A stretch of DNA of 64,000 nucleotides, taken from positions 186,001 to 250,000 of the forward strand of contig NZ_MUNS01000041.1 in NCBI RefSeq assembly GCF_002002705.1, read 5' to 3'. A program made the translations under genes and the position numbers. Under the pieces are notes generated by a model. The model saw only the letters and a program-made list of their open reading frames with translations. It did no database searches and was not told the origin of the DNA. Positions 53,177 to 62,803 of the stretch are shown here, piece by piece. The stretch's first letter is position 1. Each line of letters begins with the position of its first letter. The DNA comes from Polaromonas sp. C04 (GTDB taxonomy: Bacteria; Pseudomonadota; Gammaproteobacteria; Burkholderiales; Burkholderiaceae_C).

Positions 53177-56100
53177 TTACATATTGCGCCGGTACTGCCC
53201 GCCGACCTCGAACAGCGCATTCGTGATCTGGCCGAGCGAGCACACGCGCACGGCCTGCATCAGCACCTCGAACACGTTTTTGTTCTCGATCACGGCGAGC
53301 TGCAGTGTCTTGAGCATCGCGGGGGATTCCTTGGCGTGGCGCTGGTGGAAGTCGGCCAGCCGTTTCAGCTGACCCTGCTTTTCCTCGTCGGTGGATCGCG
53401 CCAGCTCCAGCTTGTCCTGCACGGCATCGCCATGCGGGTTGCGGAAGGTGTTGACGCCCACGATCGGCAGTTCGCCGGTGTGCTTGAGCATCTCGTAGTG
53501 CATCGACTCGTCCTGGATGCGCCCGCGCTGGTAGCCGGTTTCCATGGCCCCCAGCACGCCGCCGCGCTCGGCGATGCGTTCGAACTCCAGCAGCACGGCT
53601 TCCTCGACCAGCTCGGTCAGCTCCTCGATGATGAAGCTGCCCTGGTTCGGGTTCTCGTTCTTGGCCAGGCCCCATTCGCGGTTGATGATGAGCTGGATCG
53701 CCATCGCGCGGCGCACCGAGTCCTCGGTCGGCGTGGTGATGGCCTCGTCGAAGGCGTTGGTGTGCAGCGAGTTGCAGTTGTCGTAGATCGCGATCAGCGC
53801 CTGCAGCGTGGTGCGGATGTCGTTGAACTGGATCTCCTGCGCGTGCAGGCTGCGCCCCGAGGTCTGGATGTGGTACTTGAGCTTCTGGCTGCGTTCGTTG
53901 GCGCCGTATTTCTCCTTCATCGCCACCGCCCAGATGCGCCGCGCCACGCGCCCCATCACGGTGTACTCGGGGTCCATGCCGTTGCTGAAGAAAAAGCTCA
54001 GGTTCGGCGCGAAGTCGTCGATGTGCATGCCGCGCGCCAGGTAGGCCTCGACAAAAGTGAAGCCGTTCGATAGCGTGAAGGCGAGCTGGCTGATCGGGTT
54101 CGCGCCGGCCTCGGCGATGTGGTAGCCGCTGATCGACACGCTGTAGAAGTTGCGCACCCGGTGGTGCACGAAGTACTCGGCGATGTCGCCCATCACCTTG
54201 AGGCTGAACTCGGTGGAGAAGATGCAGGTGTTCTGGCCCTGGTCTTCCTTGAGGATGTCGGCCTGCACCGTGCCGCGCACGTTCTCCTGCACCCATTCCT
54301 TGATCTTGGCGGTTTCGGTCTCGGTCGGCTCGCGCCCGTTGTCGAGCTTGAACTTGTCGATGTTCTGGTCGATCGCGGTGTTCATGAACATCGCCAGGAT
54401 GGTCGGCGCCGGGCCGTTGATGGTCATGGAAACCGAGGTGCTGGGGCTGCACAAATCAAAACCGCCGTACAGCACCTTCATGTCGTCCAGCGTGGCGATC
54501 GACACGCCCGAGTTGCCGACCTTGCCGTAGATGTCGGGGCGCGGATCGGGGTCGTTGCCGTACAGGGTCACGGAATCAAACGCGGTCGAGAGCCGCTTGG
54601 CCGCCATGCCCGAACTCAGCAGCTTGAAGCGGGTGTTGGTGCGAAACGCGTCGCCTTCGCCCGCGAACATGCGGGTCGGGTCCTCGCCCTCGCGTTTGAA
54701 GGCGAAGGTGCCGGCGGTGTAGGGGTAGCTGCCGGGCACGTTGTCCAGCATCAGCCACTGCAGGATCTCGCCGTGGTCCTGGTATTGCGGCAACGCCACC
54801 TTGCGGATGGTGGTGCCCGACAGCGATTTGGTGGTCAGCGCGGTGCGGATCTCCTTGTCGCGGATCTTCACCACGTACTCGTCGCCGGCATAGGCCTTTT
54901 GCATTTCGGGCCACTGGGCCAGCAGCTTTTTGGCGGGCGGCTCCTGCACCTGCTCGCGCGCCACGGCCAGGTCGATGGCGGCCTCGGCGGCGCGCGCCTT
55001 GTCGGGCTTGGCCACGGTCAGCATCGCGGCGGCGGCGCGCAGCTGCTGGATCTCGCGTGCCAGCTGGGCCTGTTCGCGCGCGCGCTTTTTGTAGCCGCGC
55101 ACGGTATCGCTGATCTCGGCCAGATAGCGCGTGCGCGCCGCCGGCACCACCGGGGTCTGGTTCGTGCTGTGGCGCACGCTCACATGCGGCAGGCTGGACT
55201 TGCCGAGCTTGAGGCCGAGTTCGGCCAGGCGCGCGCTGAGGGCCTGGTACAGCGCGGTCACGCCGTCGTCGTTGAAGCGCGCGGCCATGGTGCCGAACAC
55301 CGGCATCTGGTCGGGCGGCGTGGTCCAGGCCTCCTTGTTGCGCTGCACCTGTTTGGAGACGTCGCGCAGCGCGTCGAGCGCGCCCTTGCGGTCGAACTTG
55401 TTGATGGCCACGAACTCGGCGAAGTCCAGCATGTCGATTTTTTCCAGCTGGCTGGCGGCGCCGAATTCGGGCGTCATCACGTACATCGGCACGTCCACGT
55501 GCGGCACGATGGCGGCGTCACCCTGGCCGATGCCCGAGGTTTCCACCACGATCAGATCAAAGCCCGCCACCTTGCAGGCGGCGATCACATCGGGCAGCGC
55601 GGCGCTGATTTCGGAGCCGAAGTCGCGCGTGGCCAGGCTGCGCATGAACACGCGCTGGCCGTTGTCGGTGGCGGCCGCGGCCGGCTTGCCGGCCACCTTG
55701 GTCGGCGGCTTGCGCCACGGGCCAATCGCATTCATGCGGATGCGGTCACCCAAGAGCGCGCCGCCGCTCTTGCGCCGTGACGGGTCGATGGAAATCACCG
55801 CCACGCGCAGGCTGTCGTTCTGGTCGAGGCGCAGGCGCCGGATCAGCTCGTCCGTGAGCGATGACTTGCCCGCGCCGCCGGTGCCGGTGATGCCGAGCAC
55901 GGGTACCTTCTTCGTCGCCGCCTGGGTGCGCAGGGTTTGGACCAGTGCCGCCAGTGGGGTGTCGGCACTCTGGCCGGTCGCCGGGGCCGCGGCGTTCTCA
56001 AGCGCCGTGATGAGCTGGGCCAGTGCGCGCCAGGCCATCTCGCCGTGGCCCTGGATGGCGCCAATGTCCCTGGGCGCGAAGCCGCTGAGGTCCTTGTCGC

Positions 56101-56548
56101 AGCGCATCACCATCTCGCCGATCATGCCGGCCAGGCCCATCTTCTGGCCGTCTTCGGGGCTGAAGATGCGCGCCACGCCGTAGGCCTGCAGCTCGCGGAT
56201 CTCGGGCGGCACGATCACGCCCCCGCCGCCGCCGAAGACCTGGATGTGCTCGCCGCCGCGGCTCTTGAGCAGGTCCACCATGTACTTGAAGTACTCGACG
56301 TGCCCGCCCTGGTAGGAACTGATGGCGATGCCCTGTGCGTCTTCCTGCAGCGCGGCCGTCACGACCTCGTCCACGCTGCGGTTGTGGCCCAGGTGGATGA
56401 CCTCGGCGCCCATGCCCTGCAGGATGCGCCGCATGATGTTGATGGCCGCGTCGTGCCCGTCGAACAGGCTGGCGGCCGTGACGAAACGCACCTTGTGCGT
56501 GGGGCGGTAGTTGGCAAGGGCCTTGTAGTCAGCGGACAGGTCGGTCAT
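53177..56548 (-). CDS. icmF: Fused isobutyryl-CoA/methylmalonyl-CoA-type mutase IcmF
   Basis: Adenosylcobalamin-dependent acyl-CoA mutase fused to its own G-protein chaperone, 1123 residues. The N-terminal B12 domain has the lower-ligand His H32 in [14 protein letters not shown]. The MeaI-like GTPase follows, with P-loop [12 protein letters not shown] (about 219-230) and [18 protein letters not shown]. The C-terminal TIM-barrel mutase domain covers about the last 550 residues ([20 protein letters not shown], then [11 protein letters not shown]). It interconverts isobutyryl- and n-butyryl-CoA (or pivalyl/isovaleryl-CoA). It is divergent from the liv operon and its promoter is overlapped by a 30-bp palindrome. 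Confidence 0.96.
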   Translation of the reverse strand: MTDLSADYKALANYRPTHKVRFVTAASLFDGHDAAINIMRRILQGMGAEVIHLGHNRSVDEVVTAALQEDAQGIAISSYQGGHVEYFKYMVDLLKSRGGEHIQVFGGGGGVIVPPEIRELQAYGVARIFSPEDGQKMGLAGMIGEMVMRCDKDLSGFAPRDIGAIQGHGEMAWRALAQLITALENAAAPATGQSADTPLAALVQTLRTQAATKKVPVLGITGTGGAGKSSLTDELIRRLRLDQNDSLRVAVISIDPSRRKSGGALLGDRIRMNAIGPWRKPPTKVAGKPAAAATDNGQRVFMRSLATRDFGSEISAALPDVIAACKVAGFDLIVVETSGIGQGDAAIVPHVDVPMYVMTPEFGAASQLEKIDMLDFAEFVAINKFDRKGALDALRDVSKQVQRNKEAWTTPPDQMPVFGTMAARFNDDGVTALYQALSARLAELGLKLGKSSLPHVSVRHSTNQTPVVPAARTRYLAEISDTVRGYKKRAREQAQLAREIQQLRAAAAMLTVAKPDKARAAEAAIDLAVAREQVQEPPAKKLLAQWPEMQKAYAGDEYVVKIRDKEIRTALTTKSLSGTTIRKVALPQYQDHGEILQWLMLDNVPGSYPYTAGTFAFKREGEDPTRMFAGEGDAFRTNTRFKLLSSGMAAKRLSTAFDSVTLYGNDPDPRPDIYGKVGNSGVSIATLDDMKVLYGGFDLCSPSTSVSMTINGPAPTILAMFMNTAIDQNIDKFKLDNGREPTETETAKIKEWVQENVRGTVQADILKEDQGQNTCIFSTEFSLKVMGDIAEYFVHHRVRNFYSVSISGYHIAEAGANPISQLAFTLSNGFTFVEAYLARGMHIDDFAPNLSFFFSNGMDPEYTVMGRVARRIWAVAMKEKYGANERSQKLKYHIQTSGRSLHAQEIQFNDIRTTLQALIAIYDNCNSLHTNAFDEAITTPTEDSVRRAMAIQLIINREWGLAKNENPNQGSFIIEELTELVEEAVLLEFERIAERGGVLGAMETGYQRGRIQDESMHYEMLKHTGELPIVGVNTFRNPHGDAVQDKLELARSTDEEKQGQLKRLADFHQRHAKESPAMLKTLQLAVIENKNVFEVLMQAVRVCSLGQITNALFEVGGQYRRNM

Positions 56549-56600
56549 GGTGTCTCCACGCGGTGCAGCGTTGGTGGTCGATCGGATCGGGGGTGGCACG

Positions 56601-56629
56601 ATACTAATTGACGTTTACGTAAACGTCAA
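56601..56629 (-). promoter_or_regulatory. Predicted icmF promoter
   Basis: On the minus strand TTGACG (56629-56624), exactly 17 bases, TAGTAT (56606-56601). This predicts an mRNA start about 45 bases before the icmF ATG. The palindrome covers the -35 box, the spacer and the beginning of the -10 box, an arrangement suited to repression. Confidence 0.55.
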
Positions 56630-56633
56630 TTAG
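56604..56633. promoter_or_regulatory. Perfect 30-bp palindromic operator between icmF and livK
   Basis: Half-site CTAATTGACGTTTAC followed by its exact reverse complement, with no spacer. The core ACGTTTACGTAAACGT resembles sites of MerR-type LiuR and TetR-type regulators of branched-chain and fatty acyl-CoA catabolism; I cannot say from memory which. No such regulator gene is in the window. Confidence 0.75.
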
Positions 56634-56888
56634 AAGCGAGACCCTCAGGCACTCTTTTTAGCACCTGGGAATTCGGGGTTTACCCGCGAATTCACCCTAT
56701 TCACCCGGCATGTCCGGGTCCAACGGGCCATCTGCAAGTCCCGTGCAAGGTTCGCGTCAGATAGTGGTACTGCCTTCCCAAAAAAAGGGATGGGTGAAGG
56801 GCTCACATGCAGCGTTGGCGCCCAGCTTGCGCTGGCGCTTCAAGGCGAGGCACTTCACACGGGATTCGTTTATCAACCTGGAGACAGA

Positions 56889-58124
56889 ATGAAATTTAGT
56901 TTTGCAAAGCTGGCCATTGCGTCGGCCGTCCTGACCGTTGCCGGCGTCGCGACTGCCGCGGAGCCCATCAAGATCGGGGTGGACGGACCCTTCACGGGCG
57001 GCTCGTCGTCGATGGGGGTCAGCATGCGCGATGGCGTGCGTCTGGCGATCGATGAAATCAACAAGTCCGGCGGCGTGCTGGGGCGCAAGCTGCAGGCGGT
57101 GGAGCGTGACGACGAGGCGAAAAACGAGCGCGGCTCGCAAATTGCCCAGGAATTGATCAACAAGGAAAAAGTGACGGCGGTGGTGGGCTACATCAACACT
57201 GGCGTGGCACTGGCGTCGCAGCGTTTCTTCCAGGACGCCAAGATCCCGGTCATGAGCAACGTGGCCACCGGCAGCGTGATCACCAAGCAGTTCAAGGACC
57301 AGCCCGACAACTACGTTTTCCGCAACTCGGCGCATGACAGCATCCAGGCGCCGATGATCGTGGAAGAGGCCATCACGCGCCGCGGCTTCAAGAAGGTCGC
57401 CATCCTGGCCGACTCCACCAACTACGGCCAGCTGGGCCGCGAGGATCTGGAGGCCGCGCTCGCGGCCAAAGGCGTCAAGCCGGTGGCGGTCGAGAAGTTC
57501 AATATCAAGGACGTCGACATGACGCCCCAGCTGCTCAAGGCCAAGGAGGCCGGCGCCGACGTCGTGCTTACCTATGGCATCGGCCCCGAGCTGGCCCAGA
57601 TCGCCAACGGCATGACCAAGCTGGGCTGGAAAGTCCCCCTGGTGGGCAGCTGGACCCTGTCGATGGCCAACTACATCGACAATGCGGGCCCCGGCGGCGA
57701 GGGCGCGCGCATGCCGCAGACCTTCATCCAGGAGCCCAACACACCCAAGCGCAAGGCCTTCATCGATGCGTACCTGAAGGCCTTCAAGCCCAAGAACAAC
57801 CGCATCGATTCGGCCGTGTCGGCGGCGCAGGGTTATGACTCCGTGTACCTGCTGGCGGCCGCCATCAAGCAGGCCAACAGCACGGACGGCCCGAAGATTC
57901 GGGAGGCGCTGGAAAACCTGCACACCAAGGTGGACGGTGTCGTGACGGTGTATGACAAGCCGTTCACCCATGACGACCATGACGCCATCACGGCCAACAT
58001 TCCGGTGATGGGCGAGGTGAAGGCCGGCCGCGTGGTCTACGCCTACGCCGACGACCTGAAAAAAGGCGCGGACCTGCGCATGAAAGACGCCAAGGCCAAG
58101 GCCGCACCGGCTGCCAGGAAGTAA
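56889..58124 (+). CDS. livK: Branched-chain amino acid ABC transporter substrate-binding protein
   Basis: Periplasmic Leu/Ile/Val-type receptor of 411 residues. The signal peptide is MKFSFAKLAIASAVLTVAGVATAA, then EPIKIGVDGPFTGGSSSMG starts the type I periplasmic fold; later GVVGYINTGVALA-like and NYVFRNSAHDSIQAP segments are typical. The start at 56889 follows GGAGACAG; the frame is open up to 56790. It heads the livK-H-MG-F operon. A hairpin with a T-run after its stop probably limits read-through, so the receptor is made in excess of the membrane parts. Ligands could include aromatic or aliphatic acids as well as amino acids. Confidence 0.94.
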   Translation: MKFSFAKLAIASAVLTVAGVATAAEPIKIGVDGPFTGGSSSMGVSMRDGVRLAIDEINKSGGVLGRKLQAVERDDEAKNERGSQIAQELINKEKVTAVVGYINTGVALASQRFFQDAKIPVMSNVATGSVITKQFKDQPDNYVFRNSAHDSIQAPMIVEEAITRRGFKKVAILADSTNYGQLGREDLEAALAAKGVKPVAVEKFNIKDVDMTPQLLKAKEAGADVVLTYGIGPELAQIANGMTKLGWKVPLVGSWTLSMANYIDNAGPGGEGARMPQTFIQEPNTPKRKAFIDAYLKAFKPKNNRIDSAVSAAQGYDSVYLLAAAIKQANSTDGPKIREALENLHTKVDGVVTVYDKPFTHDDHDAITANIPVMGEVKAGRVVYAYADDLKKGADLRMKDAKAKAAPAARK

Positions 58125-58158
58125 TCGGATCCTTGCCGTTATCGTGCTTCAAGACAAA

Positions 58159-58196
58159 CACTGCGCGGACCTTTGCGGCCCGCGCGGTGTTTTTTT
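58159..58196 (+). terminator. Intra-operon terminator/attenuator between livK and livH
   Basis: CACTGCGCGG (58159-58168) pairs with CCGCGCGGTG (58180-58189) with one G-T wobble, followed by a run of seven T. It lies 34 bases after the livK stop and 40 before livH. Confidence 0.8.
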
Positions 58197-58236
58197 ATAG
58201 CCTTTTCGTCGTTGGCATTTTCGCGGAACGCAACTT

Positions 58237-59112
58237 ATGGAAATCCTGCTTCAACTGATCTACAGCGGTGTCTCGCTTGGCATGATCTATGCCGTGATCG
58301 CGTTTGGTTATCAACTGACCTTCCAGACCTCGGACACCCTCAATTTCGGCCAGGGCGATGCACTGATGCTGGGCGCCATGGTCGGGCTCACGCTGGTCAA
58401 TCTGGGCGTCAACTACTGGCTGATGATTCCGCTGGTGATCGTGTTCGGGCTGTTGCAGGGGGCGCTGGTGGAGCGCGTCGGCGTGCGTCCCGCCATCAAG
58501 ATCAAGAGCGAGTTCGGCTGGATCATGTCGACCATCGCGCTGGGGATCATTTTCAAGAACGTGGCCGAGAACGTCTGGGGCCGCGACGACCTGCGGTTTC
58601 CCTCCCCGTTGCCCGAATCACCGCTGAAGGTGTTCGGCGCCAACGTGCTGCCGATGGAAATCCTGGTGGTCGTGGGCGCCGTGCTGATGATGCTGGCCGT
58701 CGAGTTCTTCAACCGCAAGACCATCTATGGCAAGGCCGTGGTGGCGACCTTCAACGACCGGGACGCGGCCAAGCTGATGGGCATCAACACCGGCCTGGTG
58801 ATCACATTCTCCTACGCGCTGTCTTCCGCCACGGCCGCTTTTGCCGGTGTGCTGATCGCACCGCTGACGTTGACAGGCGCCACCATGGGGGCCGTGCTCG
58901 GTCTCAAGGCCTTCGCCGTCGCCATCATCGGCGGGCTGACCAGCGGCATGGGCATCATCGTGGGCGGCATCATTTTGGGCATTGCCGAAACGACCACCGG
59001 TTTTTATATCTCGACCGGCTACAAGGATGTCCCCGGCCTGGTGCTGCTGCTGGCCGTGCTGGCCATCAAGCCGGCCGGCCTGTTTGGCAAAACCGCCATC
59101 AAGAAAGTTTGA
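58237..59112 (+). CDS. livH: Branched-chain amino acid ABC transporter permease LivH
   Basis: Inner-membrane permease of 291 residues with about eight hydrophobic segments. It begins MEILLQLIYSGVSLGMIYAVIAFGYQLTFQTSDTLNFGQGD (abbreviated here to its opening SGVSLGMIYAVIAFG), the standard LivH start, and contains ALGIIFKNVAENVWG and FAVAIIGGLTSGMGIIVGG, the segment that contacts the ATPase. The start lies after the intra-operon hairpin. It pairs with the LivM half of the next gene, whose ATG follows 2 bases after its stop. Confidence 0.92.
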   Translation: MEILLQLIYSGVSLGMIYAVIAFGYQLTFQTSDTLNFGQGDALMLGAMVGLTLVNLGVNYWLMIPLVIVFGLLQGALVERVGVRPAIKIKSEFGWIMSTIALGIIFKNVAENVWGRDDLRFPSPLPESPLKVFGANVLPMEILVVVGAVLMMLAVEFFNRKTIYGKAVVATFNDRDAAKLMGINTGLVITFSYALSSATAAFAGVLIAPLTLTGATMGAVLGLKAFAVAIIGGLTSGMGIIVGGIILGIAETTTGFYISTGYKDVPGLVLLLAVLAIKPAGLFGKTAIKKV

Positions 59113-59114
59113 CG

Positions 59115-61043
59115 ATGAACCGGAAGTTTCTTTTGGTGTCGGTGTTGTGCCTGGCCGCGCTGGGTGCCGTTCCGTGGTTTCTGCCCAACCCGTACTACAT
59201 CCACCTGATCGCCACCATCATGATCTACGCGATCCTGCTGTTCGGCCTGGACATCGTGGTGGGCTACACCGGCCAGGTGTCGCTCGGGCATGCCGGCCTG
59301 TTCGGCATCGGCGCCTACGCGACCGGCGTGCTGTTCATGAAGCTGGGAGCGTCCCTGTGGCTGACCATTCCGGCCAGCGTCCTGGTGACCGCGGGCTTTG
59401 GCGCGCTGCTGGCGCTGCCGGCGTTGCGCGTGACGGGCCCTTACCTGGCCATGGTGACGCTGGCGTTCGGCACCATCATCCAGATCCTGATCAACGAGAT
59501 GGACTTCCTCACCGAAGGCCCGCTCGGCATCAAGATCCCCAAGCCCAGCGTGGCGGGCTACACGTTCGACGAGCGTGCCTTTTACTGGCTGGTGTTTGGG
59601 CTGATGCTGCTGTCGCTGATCGTGGTGCACCGGATTTTGAAGTCCCAACTCGGGCGCGCCTTCGAGGCGCTGCGTGGCAGCCCGGTGGCGTCCGACTGCA
59701 TGGGCGTGTCGGTGTACCGCTACAAGGTCTACGCGTTCGTGATCAGCGCCGGCTTTGCCGGACTGGCGGGCAGCCTGTACGCGTATTCGGAGCAATACAT
59801 TTCGCCCAATACCTACAACTTCGAGCTGACGGTGCTGTTCCTGCTGGCCGTCATCATGGGCGGGCGCAAGACCCGCACGGGGGTCCTGCTGGGAGCCGCC
59901 ATCATCGTGATGCTGCCCAAGCTGCTCGACGACCTGGACACGTTTCGCATCGTTGCCTCGGGGCTGGCCCTCCTGATCGCGGTGGGTGCGGGCGTGGGCA
60001 TAGCCAAAAAGATGACGTCGCCGAAGATCATCTGGATTCCGGTGGTCGGGGCCATCGCGCTGGCCGGTTTTTCGTTCTGGCTGGATTCCATCACGGACTG
60101 GCGCCTGTCGATTTTCGGCTTGATGATCCTGTTCGTGGTGTATTACCTGCCCGATGGCATCGTGGGTTTCGTGCGCAACCTGCTGGCCTTCCGCAAGGGC
60201 GGCCGCGTCGCCAGGAGCGCATCCGCCGGCCCCGATTCCGGCAAGGACGCCCTGGGGCTGGCCGCGTCGGCCGGCGAAGGTACGTTGCTGGTGGCCAAGG
60301 ACGTGCTGATGCAGTTTGGCGGCCTGAAGGCGATCAATGAGGTGGACCTGCTGATCCGGCGCGGCACGATTCATGGCCTGATCGGCCCCAATGGTTCGGG
60401 CAAGAGCACCATGATGAACGTGCTGACCGGCATTTACGTGCCCACCGCGGGCAGCATCGAGTTCGCCGGCCGCTCGGTGGTCGGGCGCACCTCGTCCGAT
60501 ATCGCCCTGTCGGGCATTGCGCGCACCTTCCAGAACGTGCAGCTGTTCGGCGAAATGACGGCCCTGCAAAACATCCAGGTGGGCCTGCACCACACGTTTG
60601 ACAGCCACATCGTCGACGTGTCGCTGAACACGCCGCGCTACCGGCGCGAGGAGGCGGCTGCGATCGAGCGTGGCCTGGGCCTGCTGCGCTTTGTCGGGCT
60701 GGAGGACATGGCCTTCGAGGAGGCGCGCAACCTGCCCTATGGCAAGCAGCGCCTGCTGGAGATCGCGCGTGCGCTGGCGCTCGATCCGCAACTGCTGCTG
60801 CTGGACGAGCCGGCCGCCGGCCTGACGGCGCCGGACATCAAGGAGCTGATCTCCATCATTCGCAAGATCCGCGACCACGGCATGACCGTGATCCTGATCG
60901 AGCACCACATGGACGTGGTCATGAGCATCTGCGACACCGTCTCGGTACTGGATTTTGGCCAGAAGATTGCCGAGGGCCGGCCGGCCGAAGTGCAGGCCGA
61001 CCCGAAGGTCATCGAAGCCTATCTGGGTGGCCAGGCGGCGTAG
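59115..61043 (+). CDS. livMG: LivM-LivG fusion: permease plus ATP-binding protein
   Basis: One continuous frame of 642 residues joins two transporter subunits. Residues 1 to about 360 are LivM (start MNRKFLLVSVLCLAALGAV; GYTGQVSLGHAGLFGIGAYATG; EALRGSPVASDCMGV), ending with extra membrane segments and a linker (RKGGRVARSASAGPDSGK). From about residue 393 comes LivG: KDVLMQFGGLKAINEVDL, Walker A GPNGSGKSTMMNVLTG, signature NLPYGKQRLLEIARAL, Walker B LLLLDEPAAGLTAPD. It starts 2 bases after livH, supporting coupled translation. The fusion ties the ATPase permanently to one membrane subunit. Confidence 0.93.
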   Translation: MNRKFLLVSVLCLAALGAVPWFLPNPYYIHLIATIMIYAILLFGLDIVVGYTGQVSLGHAGLFGIGAYATGVLFMKLGASLWLTIPASVLVTAGFGALLALPALRVTGPYLAMVTLAFGTIIQILINEMDFLTEGPLGIKIPKPSVAGYTFDERAFYWLVFGLMLLSLIVVHRILKSQLGRAFEALRGSPVASDCMGVSVYRYKVYAFVISAGFAGLAGSLYAYSEQYISPNTYNFELTVLFLLAVIMGGRKTRTGVLLGAAIIVMLPKLLDDLDTFRIVASGLALLIAVGAGVGIAKKMTSPKIIWIPVVGAIALAGFSFWLDSITDWRLSIFGLMILFVVYYLPDGIVGFVRNLLAFRKGGRVARSASAGPDSGKDALGLAASAGEGTLLVAKDVLMQFGGLKAINEVDLLIRRGTIHGLIGPNGSGKSTMMNVLTGIYVPTAGSIEFAGRSVVGRTSSDIALSGIARTFQNVQLFGEMTALQNIQVGLHHTFDSHIVDVSLNTPRYRREEAAAIERGLGLLRFVGLEDMAFEEARNLPYGKQRLLEIARALALDPQLLLLDEPAAGLTAPDIKELISIIRKIRDHGMTVILIEHHMDVVMSICDTVSVLDFGQKIAEGRPAEVQADPKVIEAYLGGQAA

Positions 61044-61072
61044 ACCCAACAAGGAGCAGGCAAGTCATCACT

Positions 61073-61795
<723 letters not shown>

Positions 61796-61813
61796 ATCCG
61801 TTGCCGCGGCAGG

Positions 61814-62644
61814 CTACTTGACCTTCAGCCCGGCCAGCTTCGGGTCGCTCGGCGGGTAGCGCAGATCCAGCTCGCGCAAGGTGTCGCGCACCACGGTGGC
61901 GATCATCAGGTTGCGGTGCGTCTTGGAGTCGGCCGGCACCACGGTCCAGGGCGCCCAGGCCGTGCTGGTGGCGCCCAGCAGCGCCTCGTAGGCCTGCTGG
62001 TACGCGGGCCATTGCTTGCGCACTTCCAGGTCCCCCAGGCTGAATTTCCAGTGTTTGGTGGGGTCGTCCACGCGCTCCTGCAGGCGCACGCGCTGCTCCT
62101 CATAGCTGATGTGCAGCATGAACTTGAGCAGCACCGTGCCGGTCTCCACCAGCAGGCGCTCGAACTCGTTGATGTGCCGATAGCGCTGATGCGTCTGCTC
62201 GGGCGTGATCCAGCCGTTGACCACCGGCACCAGCACCTCTTCGTAGTGGCTGCGGTTGAAAATCATCACCTGGCCCGCGCCGGGCATTTTCTGGTGGATG
62301 CGCCACAGGTAGTCGTGCGCGCGTTCTTCCTCGGACGGCACCTTCCAGCCGATGGTGTCGACGCCCAGCGGACTGAGCTGGCCGAACACGCCGCGGATGG
62401 TGCCATCCTTGCCTGCGGCGTCGATGCCTTGCAGCACCACCAGCAGCTTGTAGCGCCGGTCGGCGTAAAACAGTTCCTGCAGCGTGTCCAGCTCCAGCGC
62501 CAGGGCCTCGACGCGGGCCTTGTCCTGGGCCTTGTCGCCGTCGGAAAAGGGCTGGGCCCTGGGGTCGAAGTCGGAGAGCTTGCAGGGTTTGCCGCTCGCA
62601 TCAATGCGCGGTTGCCATGGCGCCAGAAGTTTGCCGGCTTTCAT
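61814..62644 (-). CDS. ppk2: Polyphosphate kinase 2 family nucleotide phosphotransferase
   Basis: P-loop enzyme of 276 residues that transfers phosphate between polyphosphate and nucleotides. Walker A is VVLQGIDAAGKDGTIR, Walker B-like VMIFNRSHYEEVLVP, and the lid carries RVRLQERVDDPTKHWKFS. The one-domain length and the GIDAAGKDGT form suggest the class that phosphorylates AMP or ADP from polyP (class III-like), but this is inference. The start at 62644 (MKAGKLLAPWQPRID) was chosen; the frame continues to 62731. It is divergent from the persulfide dioxygenase gene. Confidence 0.93.
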   Translation of the reverse strand: MKAGKLLAPWQPRIDASGKPCKLSDFDPRAQPFSDGDKAQDKARVEALALELDTLQELFYADRRYKLLVVLQGIDAAGKDGTIRGVFGQLSPLGVDTIGWKVPSEEERAHDYLWRIHQKMPGAGQVMIFNRSHYEEVLVPVVNGWITPEQTHQRYRHINEFERLLVETGTVLLKFMLHISYEEQRVRLQERVDDPTKHWKFSLGDLEVRKQWPAYQQAYEALLGATSTAWAPWTVVPADSKTHRNLMIATVVRDTLRELDLRYPPSDPKLAGLKVK

Positions 62645-62682
62645 GAGGTCAATCGCACCGCAGCCCACATGCCGGCTGTCAG

Positions 62683-62706
62683 GGGCGCTACAAAAACAAG
62701 AGCGTC
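62683..62706 (+). repeat. Possible fragment of dispersed repeat family A
   Basis: GCGCTACAAAAACAAGAGCG resembles the right-hand end of copies 1 and 5 (GCTATTAAAnCAAGAGCA). The left part is not recognisable here. Confidence 0.25.
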
Positions 62707-62803
62707 GGGGGCGCCGGCCAGCGATTGCCAATAAGAATGCATGAATTGCTCCTCAACGTTCTAAACTTATGCTGTAAATCAGGATACCTCCCTGGAGATT
62801 GCC

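Larger units (their letters stand above)
56549..56888. other. 340-bp divergent control region between icmF and livK
   Basis: No gene is seen here. It contains a perfect palindrome (56604-56633) with overlapping promoter elements, then an unremarkable stretch to the livK ribosome site GGAGA at 56880-56884. The implied livK leader of up to about 245 bases is long. Confidence 0.6.

Noticed and set aside
58173-61043. A single open frame of 956 residues that appears to add about 300 residues to the LivM-LivG protein.
   Set aside because: The first part is livH DNA read in the wrong frame (Arg/Gly-rich, no motifs). The real LivH lies at 58237-59112 and the true fusion starts at 59115 with a proper LivM N-terminus.
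59019-61052. Long minus-strand open frame of 677 codons opposite livMG.
   Set aside because: Same shadow behaviour (His/Gln/Asp-rich), no start signal, and the plus-strand gene is certain.
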